64,000 nt of DNA from Stutzerimonas stutzeri KOS6 (GCF_000307775.2 NZ_KK020676.1:1586576-1650575); one strand, 5' to 3'; numbered from the stretch's first letter, positions 17,758 through 30,848 are shown. Program-made: numbers and translations. The notes: generated by a model not told the origin, from the letters alone.

Positions 17758-19035
17758 TCACCGCATGCGTCGTTGTTCGGCAAGTAGCTGGCGCTCGCGC
17801 TGCAGGGCGCGCGCAAGGGGTTGCTGAGCGTCGCGCTCGGCCGCGGCGATCAGTGTCTGGTCGACCAGGTCGCGCTGTGCATGACTGCCGCCGAAGCGCT
17901 GCGCCTGATTGCGGATCGCCCGCAGCAGCTCTACGCATCGCCCATGGTCACCTTCGACGAACGCGACCACCGCCTCGACGCCCGGAGCGCCGATCTGGCC
18001 GGTGAAGCGTGCGTTGTCGTCGTCCCGCGCGCAGGCCCGTCGCTGGGCTTCACGCAGCAGGCCCAGCAGGTCCTCGCGGCCGGCGCAGGCGAAGGCCATC
18101 GCCGCGTGAAAGTCGTTGAAGGCATAGTTGCCGTCCGCTGCCATCGCTGCCCAGCGCTCGGCCACGCCCGCCCAGCGGTCGCCGACATCCACGCCGCGCA
18201 GTTGCAGCCGCCAGAGCAGTGCGCTTGCGTCGATCAGCTCCAGCGCCAGGGTGCTCTGTTGGCCATTCACCGGGCCGTCGAACAGGGCCAGCGCAGCATC
18301 GCAATCGTCCAGTTCGATGTGATGCAGCGCCAGGTGCCACCAGTTGTGCACCGCCAGCATGCTGTCCTGCTGCCAGGCCGGATTGCCGCGCATCCAGGCG
18401 ATGCCTTCCTCGCGCCGCCCCTGCATCTCCAGCACATGCGCGACGGCGTGTTGCGCCCAGGCATCGTCGGGTTGCAGCGCGATTGCTTCGCGGCCATAGC
18501 GTTCGGCAAGCCGATAGTCACCGGTCTCTTCCAGCCCGAAGGCATACAGGCCGAGCAGCGCGTGATAGCCAGGCACTTCCAGCGACCAGTCCGGCAGGAC
18601 GCGGGCGATGCGGTCGCGCAGCATGCGTGCATCGCCGGTGAAGAAGTCGATCTGCTGCCCGGCCTGCAGCGCCAGCATGTCGTGGGGGTAGTCGATGCTG
18701 AGGTCTTCCAGTACGCGCCCGGCGGCGTGCCAGTGGCCGTCCAGCAGCTGACCCAGCGCCTGCAGGTGGCGTGCCTCGCGGTCATTGTGCGGCAGCTCCC
18801 GGGCGCGCTCGTACGAGGCGCGGGCCACCGGCAGGGCGGCCGCCTCGGTGCCGAGCAGGTAGAGCCAGGCGTGCAGGACATGGCCCATGACCAGTTCCGG
18901 CGAGGCCTGCAGTGTGACCTCGGTGGTCGCCAGCGAATCGGCGTGCAGGCAGCGGAACTGCGCGAGCGCCCGATCGAGCAGGGGCTGCGCCTCGCTGTTG
19001 CAGCCGGTCAGTTGGTACCCGTGTGCGTCTTTCAT
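17758..19035 (-). CDS. TTC38-like tetratricopeptide repeat protein
   Basis: 425 residues from MKDAHGYQLTGCNSEAQ; the open frame continues upstream but this start matches the family. It is wholly helical with TPR-type repeats, e.g. LLGLYAFGLEETGDYRLAERYGREAIALQPDDAWAQHAVAHVLEMQGR (about 174-221), and resembles the TTC38 family. No signal peptide or catalytic motif was seen; a cytoplasmic scaffold role is possible. It is divergent from a GlxA-type regulator with a 111-base gap, suggesting a regulatory link. Function not known. Confidence 0.75.
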   Translation of the reverse strand: MKDAHGYQLTGCNSEAQPLLDRALAQFRCLHADSLATTEVTLQASPELVMGHVLHAWLYLLGTEAAALPVARASYERARELPHNDREARHLQALGQLLDGHWHAAGRVLEDLSIDYPHDMLALQAGQQIDFFTGDARMLRDRIARVLPDWSLEVPGYHALLGLYAFGLEETGDYRLAERYGREAIALQPDDAWAQHAVAHVLEMQGRREEGIAWMRGNPAWQQDSMLAVHNWWHLALHHIELDDCDAALALFDGPVNGQQSTLALELIDASALLWRLQLRGVDVGDRWAGVAERWAAMAADGNYAFNDFHAAMAFACAGREDLLGLLREAQRRACARDDDNARFTGQIGAPGVEAVVAFVEGDHGRCVELLRAIRNQAQRFGGSHAQRDLVDQTLIAAAERDAQQPLARALQRERQLLAEQRRMR

Positions 19036-19146
19036 TGTTCTATGCTCCATGAGTCCGGTTCGTTGGCATCGGCCAACGTGCCCATACTCGGGGTTACGTC
19101 TGCGTTGCACCCCAGTCATCCTGGAAACAAACCGGCTATTTCCGCC

Positions 19147-20223
19147 ATGGCCCGCTCAGAGATCGCCGAACGCCCGCCGCTGACCGTCGCCCTGCTGGCG
19201 ACGCCGGACAGTACGGCGTCGACGTTGTTCGGCCTCTACGATCTGCTGCTGGGCGCCCGTCGCGACTGGCAGCAACTGCTGCACCGCGCCGATGTGGCAT
19301 CGCCTTTCCTGCCGCTGATCGTCAGTCGCGACGGGCGCTCGCTACGCGTCTACAACGACATTCCGGTCCACCCTCACGCCAGTCTGGACGATGCGCCGCC
19401 GACCGATGTGGTGATCGTCAGCAATCTTGCGGTCAGCCCCTGGGAGCCGCTGGACGATCGCTATGCGCGCGAGGCGCAATGGCTGTGCGAGCGCTACGCG
19501 GCCGGCGCGACGCTGGCGGCGGCTTGCTCCGGAGCCATGTTGCTGGCGCGTACCGGACTGCTAACCGGTTGTGAAGGGACTTCGCACTGGGGCTATTGCG
19601 ATTGCCTGCGCCGCGAGTATCCGGACGTGCACTGGCATCCGGACAAGGCATTGGTCAGTACCGGGGTCGGCCAGCGTCTGGTGATGTCCGGCAGTGGCAG
19701 CAGCTGGCATGCGCTGGGGCTGTTTCTCATCGCCCGTTTCGTCGGTGCGCGTGAGGCGATGGAGGTGGCGCGGCTGAACCTGTTCGACTGGGACGCGACC
19801 AGCCCGCTGGCCTACGCGGCGATGATGCGCACCAGCCAACTGGCCGATCCGGTGATCGCCCGCTGCCAGGAGTGGGCCGCGCAGCACTACGAGGAAGAGG
19901 CTCCGGTGAGCGCCATGGTGCGCATCAGTGGCCTGCCGGAGCGGACCTTCCAGCGCCGCTTCGCCCTGGCCACCGGTCTGACGCCGCTGGATTACATCCA
20001 TACGTTGCGGCTGGAGGAGGCCAAGCAACTGCTGGAAAGCAGTGAGCTGTCGGTGGAGGCGATCGCCTGGGAGGTCGGTTATCAGGACGCCGGCTTCTTC
20101 GGGCGACTGTTTCGGCGCAAGGTCGGCCTCACGCCGGCGCAGTACCGGCGGCGCTTCGGCGTGCTGTCGCGCCGCCTGGCCGGCATTGCCACACTGCAGC
20201 AGGTGGCGCCGGCCATGCACTGA
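19147..20223 (+). CDS. GlxA-type transcriptional regulator (DJ-1/PfpI + AraC)
   Basis: 358 residues. N-terminal amidotransferase-like DJ-1/PfpI domain (about 10-200) with the nucleophile-elbow cysteine in AAACSGAMLLARTGLLTG and a nearby histidine in GTSHWGYCDC. The C-terminal AraC DNA-binding domain is at about 240-345 (ISGLPERTFQRRFALATGLTPLDYIHTLRLEEAKQLLE). GlxA-like proteins often regulate amine or amino-acid catabolism (ArgR, CdhR and similar). Its likely target is the divergent TPR gene; the effector is not predictable. Confidence 0.9.
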   Translation: MARSEIAERPPLTVALLATPDSTASTLFGLYDLLLGARRDWQQLLHRADVASPFLPLIVSRDGRSLRVYNDIPVHPHASLDDAPPTDVVIVSNLAVSPWEPLDDRYAREAQWLCERYAAGATLAAACSGAMLLARTGLLTGCEGTSHWGYCDCLRREYPDVHWHPDKALVSTGVGQRLVMSGSGSSWHALGLFLIARFVGAREAMEVARLNLFDWDATSPLAYAAMMRTSQLADPVIARCQEWAAQHYEEEAPVSAMVRISGLPERTFQRRFALATGLTPLDYIHTLRLEEAKQLLESSELSVEAIAWEVGYQDAGFFGRLFRRKVGLTPAQYRRRFGVLSRRLAGIATLQQVAPAMH

Positions 20224-20231
20224 TCCCTGGC

Positions 20232-22205
<1,974 letters not shown>

Positions 22206-22674
22206 TTCACATCCAATCGGGAAGGCCCGACGTATCAAAAACCACCGCCAGGAGGCGGACCACAGTATTTGCGGGAAACCCCGCGGCGCCAGTTGCATGG
22301 CGCGCCACAGTTCGGGATGTTTTGGATGCGATTTATATGCCCGGCTGTGTCTCGGGTCGGCAGACTCCGATAGCCGGCGAGAATACGGCAAGTGCCACCA
22401 TGGAGGCGGCCACGCGACGAACGGATGGTAAGTTTTCGACGAATGACCGGTGCCTCGGGGAACTAAATTCGCGGCGAATGCGTGGCGTGGGCGGGCGGCG
22501 GATGGCATCTGTCACGTAAGTGATCCGATGCAGAGATTGTCCCGCAAGGGCCTGCTAGGGTTCATCGTCGCACGGTCGCTTGTCACGAACCGGGCGCAAT
22601 AAGAACCTGCCGACAGTCGCCCGGAACCGATGCCGGTGCGGAAAAACAACGTCCGACCGACCCGAGACTTCAAC
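22206..22674. other. Divergent control region, FtsH-like gene and solute-binding gene
   Basis: 469 bases with no convincing gene. On the protease side there are two small GC hairpins in the leader, 22245-22258 (CCGCC-AGGA-GGCGG) and 22271-22284 (GCGGG-AAAC-CCCGC). No clear -35/-10 pair stands out in either direction. Short open frames here on both strands lack ribosome sites and family resemblance. Confidence 0.5.
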
Positions 22675-23434
22675 ATGCCGAACAATAAGAAGAATCTTCG
22701 CTGCGCCTTTCTCTGTGCGCTGATTACCCTCCTGCCATTTGCGTCGGCCAGTGCCGACGGGGAAACCATCAAGCTGCTCACGCAGAACTTCCCGCCGTTC
22801 AGCATGGCCGACGATGGCAAGAATTTCGCCAAGGAGGAGGCGATCAGCGGCATAGACGCCGAAGTGGTGGCCGCCCTGTTCAAGCGCGCGGGCGTGCCCT
22901 ACGCGATGACGCTGCGTTTCCCGTGGAGCCGCCTGCAGCAGCTGGCCGAGAAGACCCCGGGCTTCGCCGTCTTCTCCCTCAGCCGTACCCCCGAGCGCGA
23001 GCCCAAGTACAAGTGGGTCGGTCCGCTCAGCGAGATCCAGATTCGTGCTGCTCAAGACTCCGGAGAGCCGGATTCAGGTCTCCAGCCTGGATGATGCCAA
23101 GCAGTATCGAATTGGCTCAAAGGATGGCAGCGTGGGCAGTCAGTACCTGATCAATCGTGGTATCGAGGTGCAGAGTTCGCTGATCGATACGCCGGCCAAG
23201 CTGAAGGCCGGTCAGTTCGATCTGTGGGCGACCACCAACCCCTCCGGCGAATACGAGGCGAAGCAGGCCGGCGTCGGCCCGCTGGTCGTGGCGCTGACCC
23301 TGAGCCGCGTCGACCTATACCTGGCGCTGAACAAGGAAACGCCGGATGCGGTCGTCGAGAAACTGCAGCGGACCCTCGACCAGATGATGCAGGAAGGGCT
23401 GCTGCAACAGGCGGCGCAGCGTTACGTGAACTGA
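22675..23434 (+). pseudogene. Periplasmic solute-binding protein (SBP_bac_3-like), frameshifted
   Basis: An amino-acid-type periplasmic binding protein in two frames. The first half starts at ATG 22675 with a signal peptide (cleavage near ASASADGE) and DGETIKLLTQNFPPFSMAD, and runs to ...WVGPLSEIQI near 23043. The rest continues in another frame from GTG 23045 (VLLKTPESRIQVSSLDDAKQ...) to the stop at 23434. One surplus base at about 23041-23044 would rejoin them as EIQIVLLK. Together about 252 residues, normal for the family. Either a real disruption or a sequencing error; no ABC permease genes are adjacent. Confidence 0.85.
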
Positions 23435-23478
23435 AGGTGTTCCACGCTACCGGGGAGCGGGTGATCGTCCCCTGACGC

Positions 23479-23510
23479 GATTTTTCGCAGATCGCTATCT
23501 GCGAAAAATC
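23479..23510. terminator. Long perfect stem-loop after the solute-binding gene
   Basis: 14-bp arms (GATTTTTCGCAGAT and its exact complement) with a CGCT loop, 45 bases after the stop. The stem is A/T-flanked, so it can act as a terminator in both directions. It is unusually long and perfect for this window. Confidence 0.75.
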
Positions 23511-23712
23511 ACATCCCCATCCAGGCATGAGCGAGCCATGTCTGTACGGCACTCGGCTCAGGCTGCCGCAGCGAGGACTGGCGCGCTCTTACTGCATATC
23601 GGCTGGCGGGATTCCGGCCTGCTGATGGTTGAGGCCGCGAGCGGATGCGGCCCGTGCGCCTGTTCAACCAACAAATCACCGGAAAACGAGACGGCGGGAT
23701 TTTTTGCCGGTT

Positions 23713-23748
23713 TGGACTGCCTTAGTCCAGTGGAGCGGGACCGCTCCA
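23713..23748 (+). promoter_or_regulatory. Tandem hairpins in the FecR-gene leader
   Basis: Hairpin one is TGGACT-GCCTT-AGTCCA (23713-23729 with flanks); hairpin two is TGGAGCGG-GA-CCGCTCCA (23731-23748). They sit back to back, 28 bases before the start codon. GGA lies in the loop of hairpin two, a feature of RsmA/CsrA sites. Regulation through them is only a suggestion. Confidence 0.35.
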
Positions 23749-23776
23749 ACCGCATTCCTGACGATTCGAGAGTTCG

Positions 23777-24238
23777 ATGACTTGCTTCAACAACTACATG
23801 CGCCGTGCCTTCTACATGGCTGCTGCAGTCTGGATTGCGCCTGTCGCCGCGGAAACCCTGCCCGAACCGGTAGGGCATGTGGCGCGGGTGGAAGGTGCTG
23901 CGTACATCAGCAGTCGCGGCCATACCAACGCTGCCAAGGTCGGCCAGGCGATCGTGCCGGGAGTGGTTTTGAGTACCGGTGCGGAGGGCGCGCTGGGGGT
24001 GATTTTTGGCGACGGCAGTGTGCTGGCGTTCGGCCCGCACAGTGAGCTGATCCTCGACGACTATCGCTTCGCTCCGGCTTCGGATGAGCTGCGCCTGCGC
24101 GCGACGCTCACCCGCGGCACGCTCAACCTGATTGCGGGTGACATGGCTCGCCTCGATCCACAGGCCATCGCCGTCGACACGCCTGATGGCCGCATCGGTG
24201 TACGCGGTGGCCAGGTATTGATGAAGGTGGCGCCGTGA
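23777..24238 (+). CDS. FecR-domain periplasmic protein
   Basis: 153 residues. Signal peptide at about 1-25 (cut near VAAET), then a compact FecR domain: GHVARVEGAAYISSRGHT, VLSTGAEGALGVIFGDGSVLAFGPHSELILDDY and VDTPDGRIGVRGG. It lacks the membrane anchor and sigma-binding part of true FecR, so it is a free periplasmic domain protein, not a regulator of an ECF sigma. Its stop overlaps the next gene's start (GTGA), an operon pair. Confidence 0.85.
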   Translation: MTCFNNYMRRAFYMAAAVWIAPVAAETLPEPVGHVARVEGAAYISSRGHTNAAKVGQAIVPGVVLSTGAEGALGVIFGDGSVLAFGPHSELILDDYRFAPASDELRLRATLTRGTLNLIAGDMARLDPQAIAVDTPDGRIGVRGGQVLMKVAP

Positions 24239-24819
24239 GACCGCTGGCGCTGAGCAAAACGATAGCGCTGCTGACGGTGGTGCTACTGGGCGGCTGCGCG
24301 CAGCATTCCTACGTGATGCTGGCGGACGATGCGAATGGGCGCGGTGGCGTGATGCTGGGGAAAGAGGGAGAGCATCGGCTGGATGCGCCCGGCAAGGGTA
24401 TGGCGATAGCGGGTATTGGTCAGCCCTTCGCCGTGTCCGAAATGCGCCGCAAGGCGGATTTCGACAAGGCGCTGGCTGCCCAGCCCGCATTGCCCGAGCG
24501 CTTCACGCTTCACCTGACATCGTCCGGTGGGCTGGACGGCGCGACCGGGCAGTTGCTGGACAGCGTTCTGCTGGCCGCGCGGCGCCGTGATTATCCGGTG
24601 GTCACGGTAATCGGCCACACAGATACCCTGGGTCATCGTGCGGCCAACGAGCAGGTGGGTTTGCGTCGCGCCCAGGCGGTAGCAGAGCTGCTACGCACCA
24701 AGGGGCTGGAAGCGATGGAGTTGCGGGTGGAATCCCATGGCGAACGCAATCCGCTGGTAGCGACACCGGATGCCACTGTCGAGCCGCGTAATCGCCGGGT
24801 CGAGGTACTGGTACGCTGA
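24235..24819 (+). CDS. OmpA-family lipoprotein
   Basis: 194 residues, starting at GTG 24235. A lipoprotein signal (LLGGCAQ, Cys near residue 21) is followed by about 65 residues of variable sequence and an OmpA C-terminal peptidoglycan-binding domain (about 85-194: VVTVIGHTDTLGHRAANEQVGLRRAQAVAELLRTKG and RNRRVEVLVR). It is probably an outer-membrane lipoprotein attached to the cell wall. In other bacteria FecR-domain and OmpA genes like these often accompany a CHASE2 adenylate or guanylate cyclase; none is here. Confidence 0.9.
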   Translation: MRPLALSKTIALLTVVLLGGCAQHSYVMLADDANGRGGVMLGKEGEHRLDAPGKGMAIAGIGQPFAVSEMRRKADFDKALAAQPALPERFTLHLTSSGGLDGATGQLLDSVLLAARRRDYPVVTVIGHTDTLGHRAANEQVGLRRAQAVAELLRTKGLEAMELRVESHGERNPLVATPDATVEPRNRRVEVLVR

Positions 24820-24868
24820 GGTGATGCCGGCGAGGCAGGCTTATGCCGCGCCGGTGCAGACGATCAGC

Positions 24869-25249
24869 TCAGTCGATGACCAGTATCGCGTCCATTTCCA
24901 CCTGGGCGCCCTTGGGCAGGGCGGCAACGCCGATGGCGGCGCGTGCCGGATACGGCTGCTGGCAATAGCGGCTCATCACCTCGTTGACGGTGGCGAAGTT
25001 GGCCAGGTCGGTGAGGAAGATGTTGAGCTTGACGATGTCCTTCAGCGAGCCGCCAGCCGCTTCGGCCACGGCCTTGAGATTCTCGAATACCTGCACGGCC
25101 TGCGCTTCGAAGCCTTCCACCAGCTCCATGCTCGCGGGGTCCAGCGGAATCTGCCCGGACAGGTAGACGGTATTGCCGGCGCGGATCGCCTGGGAATAGG
25201 TGCCAATGGCGGCGGGGGCTTTATCGGTATTGATTACGGTCTTGCTCAT
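24869..25249 (-). CDS. ridA: RidA-family enamine/imine deaminase
   Basis: 126 residues, normal for Rid[24 protein letters not shown] (about 16-38) and the C-terminal [25 protein letters not shown] carry the conserved catalytic Arg and the Glu. It hydrolyses reactive 2-aminoacrylate-type imines formed by PLP enzymes. The start at 25249 was chosen over a 33-residue upstream extension. It lies downstream of spoT on the same strand with a 154-base gap, as in P. aeruginosa. Confidence 0.93.
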   Translation of the reverse strand: MSKTVINTDKAPAAIGTYSQAIRAGNTVYLSGQIPLDPASMELVEGFEAQAVQVFENLKAVAEAAGGSLKDIVKLNIFLTDLANFATVNEVMSRYCQQPYPARAAIGVAALPKGAQVEMDAILVID

Positions 25250-25403
25250 TTGCGCACTCCTCGGGAATTGGCTTGGGGCACGAAGGATAAAACAGCCAGT
25301 GGGGGAAAAGACGATAAAAGCGGTTGGAAGTCGAGGCTGGACGGGCAAGCGGCTCGAGGGCGCTCTTTCGTCCGGTCTGCTGCCTCTAACGCCTTTTCGT
25401 AAT

Positions 25404-27512
25404 TTATGCCTTGACTCGCGTGATCCGCGTCACGCCCTTGATCGCCCGCAGCTTCTTGATCACCCGCGCCAGGTGCACGCGATCATGCACGCTGACTACC
25501 AGCTGGACCACGCTGATGCGGCCGTCGCGCTCGTCCATGCCGATCTTCTCGATGTTGCCATCGGCGGCATTGACGCTGCCGGCGAGCAGGGCGATGAGGC
25601 CGCGCTGATGCTCCAGCTCGACGCGCAGTTCGACATTGAACTCGCCGGTAACATCCTTGGACCAGGATAGCTGTATGCACTTGTCCGGGTTGTGGCGGAC
25701 ATCGGCGATGTTTCGACAGGTTTCCAGGTGCACCACCATGCCCTTGCCGGCGGACAGGTGCCCGACGATCGGATCGCCGGGGATCGGCGTGCAGCACTTG
25801 GCATAGTTGAGCACCAGTCCTTCCGTGCCGCGGATGGCCAGTGGGCCCTGCAGCGCCGGTGCCTCCTCGTCGTCACTCAGGATCAGGCGACGAGCGATGA
25901 CATACGCCATGCGATTGCCCAGCCCGATGTCTTCCAGCAGATCCTCGACGTATTCCATGTGGTACTCGGCGAGTACCTGCTGAATACGCTCCGGGCTGAT
26001 CTTCTCCAGGCTGGTTTCGAAACCGCTGAGCGCCTTGCTCAGCAGGCGCTCACCGAGGTTGATCGACTCCGAGCGGCGTTGCAGCTTGAGTGCATGGCGG
26101 ATGTGGGTGCGTGCCTTGCCGGTGACGACGAAATTCAGCCAGGCCGGATTCGGCCGCGCCCCCGGCGCGGTGACGATCTCAACCGTCGAGCCGCTTTCCA
26201 GCGGTTGCGACAGCGGCGCCAGGCGGCGGTTGACGCGACAGGCGATGCAGGTGTTGCCGACGTCGGTATGCACCGCGTAGGCAAAGTCGACCGCAGTGGA
26301 ACCCTTGGGCATCTCCATGATGCGGCCCTTGGGGGTGAAGACGTAGACCTCATCGGGGAACAGGTCGATCTTCACGCTTTCGATGAATTCCAGCGAATTG
26401 CCGGCGCGCTGCTGCAGTTCCAGTACGCCCTTGACCCATTGCCGCGCGCGCGCGTGGGTGCCCTTGGGCACTTCGTCCTCGTTGGATTTGTACAGCCAGT
26501 GCGCGGCGATGCCGTTGTTGGCCATCTCTTCCATCTCGCGGGTGCGGATCTGGATCTCGATGGGCACACCGTGCATGCCGAACAGCGTCGTGTGCAGCGA
26601 CTGGTAGCCGTTGGCCTTGGGGATGGCGATGTAGTCCTTGAAACGACCCGGCAGCGGCTTGTACAGGCTGTGCACGGCGCCGAGCACGCGATAGCAGGTG
26701 TCGGCCTTGTCCACTACGATGCGGAAGGCGTAGACGTCCATGATCTCGTGGAATGCCTTGCGCTTGCCGCGCATCTTCTTGTAGATGCTGTACAGGTGCT
26801 TCTCGCGGCCCAGCACCTCGCCTTCCAGGCCTTCGCGCTCGAGGCAGTGGATCAGCGACTGTTCGATCTTCTCGACGATCTCGTTGCGATTGCCGCGGGC
26901 GCGGCGAACCGCCGCGCGGATACGCTCGGAGCGCATCGGGTGCATGGCCTTGAAACCGAGATCCTCGAATTCCACGCGCATGGTGTGCATGCCCAGCCGG
27001 TTGGCGATGGGGGCGTAGATTTCGAGGGTTTCCTTGGCGATGCGCCGGCGTTTCTCGCCGGCCAGCACTTCCAGCGTGCGCATGTTGTGCAGGCGGTCGG
27101 CGAGCTTGACCAGGATCACGCGAATGTCGCGGGCCATGGCCATGGCCATCTTCTGGAAGTTCTCGGCCTGGGCTTCGGCCTTGGTCTCGAAGTTCATCTG
27201 GGTCAGCTTGCTGACCCCGTCGACCAGTTCGGCGACGGTTTCACCGAATTGCGCGACCAGTGCTTCCTTGGGGATGCCGGTGTCTTCGATGACGTCATGC
27301 AGCATCGCGGCCATCAGGCTCTGATGGTCCATGTGCATGTCGGCGAGGATGTTGGCTACCGCGAGAGGGTGGGTGACGTAAGCTTCACCGCTGCGCCGGC
27401 GCTGGCCATCATGGGCCTGCTCGGCATAGAAATAGGCGCGACGGACCAGATTGACCTGGTCCGGGCCGAGGTAGGTCGACAGGCGATCCGCGAGCGCGTC
27501 TATGGCTGGCAA
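25404..27512 (-). CDS. spoT: Bifunctional (p)ppGpp synthetase/hydrolase SpoT
   Basis: 702 residues. HD hydrolase domain (about 30-160; [12 protein letters not shown] and MLHDVIEDT with the metal-binding HD), synthetase domain (about 230-350; [20 protein letters not shown]), TGS domain (about 385-445; [32 protein letters not shown]), helical/zinc-finger region and a C-terminal ACT domain. It sets alarmone levels during fatty-acid, carbon and other starvation. rpoZ lies just upstream, and RNA polymerase omega takes part in (p)ppGpp response. Confidence 0.97.
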   Translation of the reverse strand: MPAIDALADRLSTYLGPDQVNLVRRAYFYAEQAHDGQRRRSGEAYVTHPLAVANILADMHMDHQSLMAAMLHDVIEDTGIPKEALVAQFGETVAELVDGVSKLTQMNFETKAEAQAENFQKMAMAMARDIRVILVKLADRLHNMRTLEVLAGEKRRRIAKETLEIYAPIANRLGMHTMRVEFEDLGFKAMHPMRSERIRAAVRRARGNRNEIVEKIEQSLIHCLEREGLEGEVLGREKHLYSIYKKMRGKRKAFHEIMDVYAFRIVVDKADTCYRVLGAVHSLYKPLPGRFKDYIAIPKANGYQSLHTTLFGMHGVPIEIQIRTREMEEMANNGIAAHWLYKSNEDEVPKGTHARARQWVKGVLELQQRAGNSLEFIESVKIDLFPDEVYVFTPKGRIMEMPKGSTAVDFAYAVHTDVGNTCIACRVNRRLAPLSQPLESGSTVEIVTAPGARPNPAWLNFVVTGKARTHIRHALKLQRRSESINLGERLLSKALSGFETSLEKISPERIQQVLAEYHMEYVEDLLEDIGLGNRMAYVIARRLILSDDEEAPALQGPLAIRGTEGLVLNYAKCCTPIPGDPIVGHLSAGKGMVVHLETCRNIADVRHNPDKCIQLSWSKDVTGEFNVELRVELEHQRGLIALLAGSVNAADGNIEKIGMDERDGRISVVQLVVSVHDRVHLARVIKKLRAIKGVTRITRVKA

Positions 27513-27572
27513 GATAATGCTCCTTGCCAGCGGGCTTCGATGTTATCGGTTCGACTTCGACCTGGCATTTAA

Positions 27573-27836
27573 TCAGATGGCCTCGTTGGGCTCTTCCTCG
27601 TACTGGGTGAAGAGCGGTTCGTCATCGACGATCTCGTCCTGGGCGATGACATCGTAGTCGACCAGGCCGGAGGCGATTTCGCGCAGCGCGACCACGGTTG
27701 GCTTGTCGTTTTCCCAGGCCACTTTCGGCTCTTTGCCGCCGGTCGCCAGTTGACGCGCGCGCTTGGTGGCAAGCATGACCAGCTCGAAGCGGTTATCAAC
27801 GTTGTCCAGGCAGTCTTCAACGGTAACGCGGGCCAT
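27573..27836 (-). CDS. rpoZ: RNA polymerase omega subunit
   Basis: 87 residues from [30 protein letters not shown], the conserved omega N-terminus. Omega assists assembly of the beta-prime subunit and forms part of ppGpp site 1. The acidic tail ([15 protein letters not shown]) is typical for pseudomonads. It is 60 bases upstream of spoT in the conserved gmk-rpoZ-spoT order. Confidence 0.96.
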
Positions 27837-27972
27837 GGTGTTCCTCGTGATCAATAGCGGTAGAGCATGCCCGAATGGGCGAGCGGACGGAGTAGTCTAA
27901 AAAATCACCAGCCTTAATGGAAGCGCTGTTTCTTCGCGGCCGCGTGGCTGGTCAACGCTCGGGGCTCGGCGT

Positions 27973-27999
27973 GTTGGGTTTCGCTGCGCTCAACCCAAC
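27973..27999. repeat. Short palindromic repeat between gmk and rpoZ
   Basis: GTTGGGTT (27973-27980) and AACCCAAC (27992-27999) flank TCGCTGCGCTC. GTTGGGTTTCGCTGCGCTCAACCC-type elements look like dispersed intergenic repeats. It lies 22 bases beyond the gmk stop and could also serve as its transcript end. Confidence 0.55.
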
Positions 28000-28021
28000 C
28001 TGTGTTGTACCTTCAACCTTC

Positions 28022-29577
<1,556 letters not shown>

Positions 29578-29664
29578 GGGGAATACCTCTCGAATGCGGA
29601 CTGCGAAAGGCGGAGGATTGTAAAGGAAAACGGGCCGTCACTGCAGCGATGGCCGGACGGTCCG

Positions 29665-29693
29665 ACCATTTCCCTGTCGATGGGCTCTATAAT
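29665..29693 (+). promoter_or_regulatory. Candidate rph promoter
   Basis: A consensus TATAAT lies at 29688-29693, 33 bases before the rph ATG. The -35 region at about 29665-29670 (ACCATT) is weak. Confidence 0.5.
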
Positions 29694-29726
29694 GCCGCAC
29701 ACATTCTTATCTAGCAGGACGTACCC

Positions 29727-30449
29727 ATGAAGCGACCCAGTGGCCGTGCCGCCGATCAGCTCCGCTCGATCCGCATCACTCGCAACTACACCAAGCACGC
29801 CGAGGGTTCGGTATTGGTGGAGTTCGGTGATACCAAGGTGATCTGCACAGTCAGCATCGAGTCGGGTGTTCCGCGCTTTCTGAAGGGGCAGGGGCAGGGC
29901 TGGCTGACCGCCGAGTACGGCATGCTGCCGCGCGCCACCGGTGAGCGGAACCAGCGGGAAGCCGCGCGAGGCAAGCAGGGTGGGCGCACGCTGGAAATCC
30001 AGCGCCTGATCGGCCGCTCGTTGCGTGCGGCACTGGACATGAGCAAGCTTGGCGAGAACACGCTGTTCATCGACTGCGACGTGATCCAGGCCGACGGCGG
30101 TACGCGTACCGCTTCGATCACTGGCGCCATGGTCGCGCTGATCGACGCACTCAAGGTATTGAAGAAACGCGGTGGCCTGAAGGGCGGCGATCCGCTCAAA
30201 CAGATGATTGCGGCGGTCTCGGTCGGCATCTATCAGGGTGAGCCGGTGCTGGATCTGGATTATCTGGAAGACTCCGCTGCGCAGACCGATCTGAATGTCG
30301 TGATGACAGACGCCGGCGGTTTCATCGAGATTCAGGGTACGGCCGAAGGTGCGCCTTTCCACCCTGACGAGCTGAACGCCATGCTGGCCCTGGCGCACGA
30401 TGGCGTGCGCCAGCTGTTCGAGCTGCAGCGCGCAGCGCTGGCTGACTGA
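29727..30449 (+). CDS. rph: Ribonuclease PH
   Basis: 240 residues, full length. [28 protein letters not shown] is the family N-terminus; [14 protein letters not shown] (about 53-66) and the phosphate-site [28 protein letters not shown] (about 68-95) are intact. It trims tRNA 3' ends phosphorolytically. The ATG at 29727 follows AGCAGGACGTACCC. Confidence 0.97.
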   Translation: MKRPSGRAADQLRSIRITRNYTKHAEGSVLVEFGDTKVICTVSIESGVPRFLKGQGQGWLTAEYGMLPRATGERNQREAARGKQGGRTLEIQRLIGRSLRAALDMSKLGENTLFIDCDVIQADGGTRTASITGAMVALIDALKVLKKRGGLKGGDPLKQMIAAVSVGIYQGEPVLDLDYLEDSAAQTDLNVVMTDAGGFIEIQGTAEGAPFHPDELNAMLALAHDGVRQLFELQRAALAD

Positions 30450-30466
30450 GTGAGAGGTAACGCGAA

Positions 30467-30835
30467 ATGACCGATCGGGAACTCGTGCCGCTGCCCAGTC
30501 GAGAGGCGCGGCAGTGGGCGATGTTCTGCCACTACTCGTCGTTCTTCTGGTTCCTGGCACCGATGATCGGCAACGTGATCGGCCCGCTGATCGTATGGCA
30601 GTTGAAGAAGGACATGGATCCCTTCGTCGACCAGCAGGGCAAGGAGGCGCTGAATTTCCAGCTCACCTTCAGCATCCTGCTGATGGTCTGCGGCGTGCTC
30701 GCCTGGATTCTCATCGGCTTTCCGCTGATGGTGCTGGTAAGCGTAGTGGCCCTGGTGCTGGTGGTGATCGCCGGCATTCGTGCCAACGAAGGCAAGCCCT
30801 ACCGCTATCCGTTCTGCTGGCGGATCGTCAAGTAG
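30467..30835 (+). CDS. DUF4870-family membrane protein
   Basis: 122 residues with three to four hydrophobic segments. The family pattern WAMFCHYSSFFWFLAPMIGNVIGPLIVWQLKKD (about 17-49) and DQQGKEALNFQLTFSI (about 54-69) is clear. Small inner-membrane proteins of unknown function. It lies 17 bases after rph, probably co-transcribed, and converges on crc. Confidence 0.88.
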   Translation: MTDRELVPLPSREARQWAMFCHYSSFFWFLAPMIGNVIGPLIVWQLKKDMDPFVDQQGKEALNFQLTFSILLMVCGVLAWILIGFPLMVLVSVVALVLVVIAGIRANEGKPYRYPFCWRIVK

Positions 30836-30848
30836 GGCAAGCCGCGTT

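Larger units (their letters stand above)
23435..23776. other. Intergenic region ahead of the FecR-domain gene
   Basis: 342 bases without a gene. It holds the long stem-loop at 23479-23510 and, close to the FecR start, an ACCGGAAAA...TTTTTTGCCGG segment (about 23678-23711) and two consecutive hairpins (23713-23748). The small frame at 23538-23780 has no family resemblance and is taken as spurious. Confidence 0.5.

Noticed and set aside
23777-24238. True FecR anti-sigma factor
   Set aside because: No cytoplasmic sigma-binding part, no membrane anchor, no ECF sigma or TonB receptor gene next to it.
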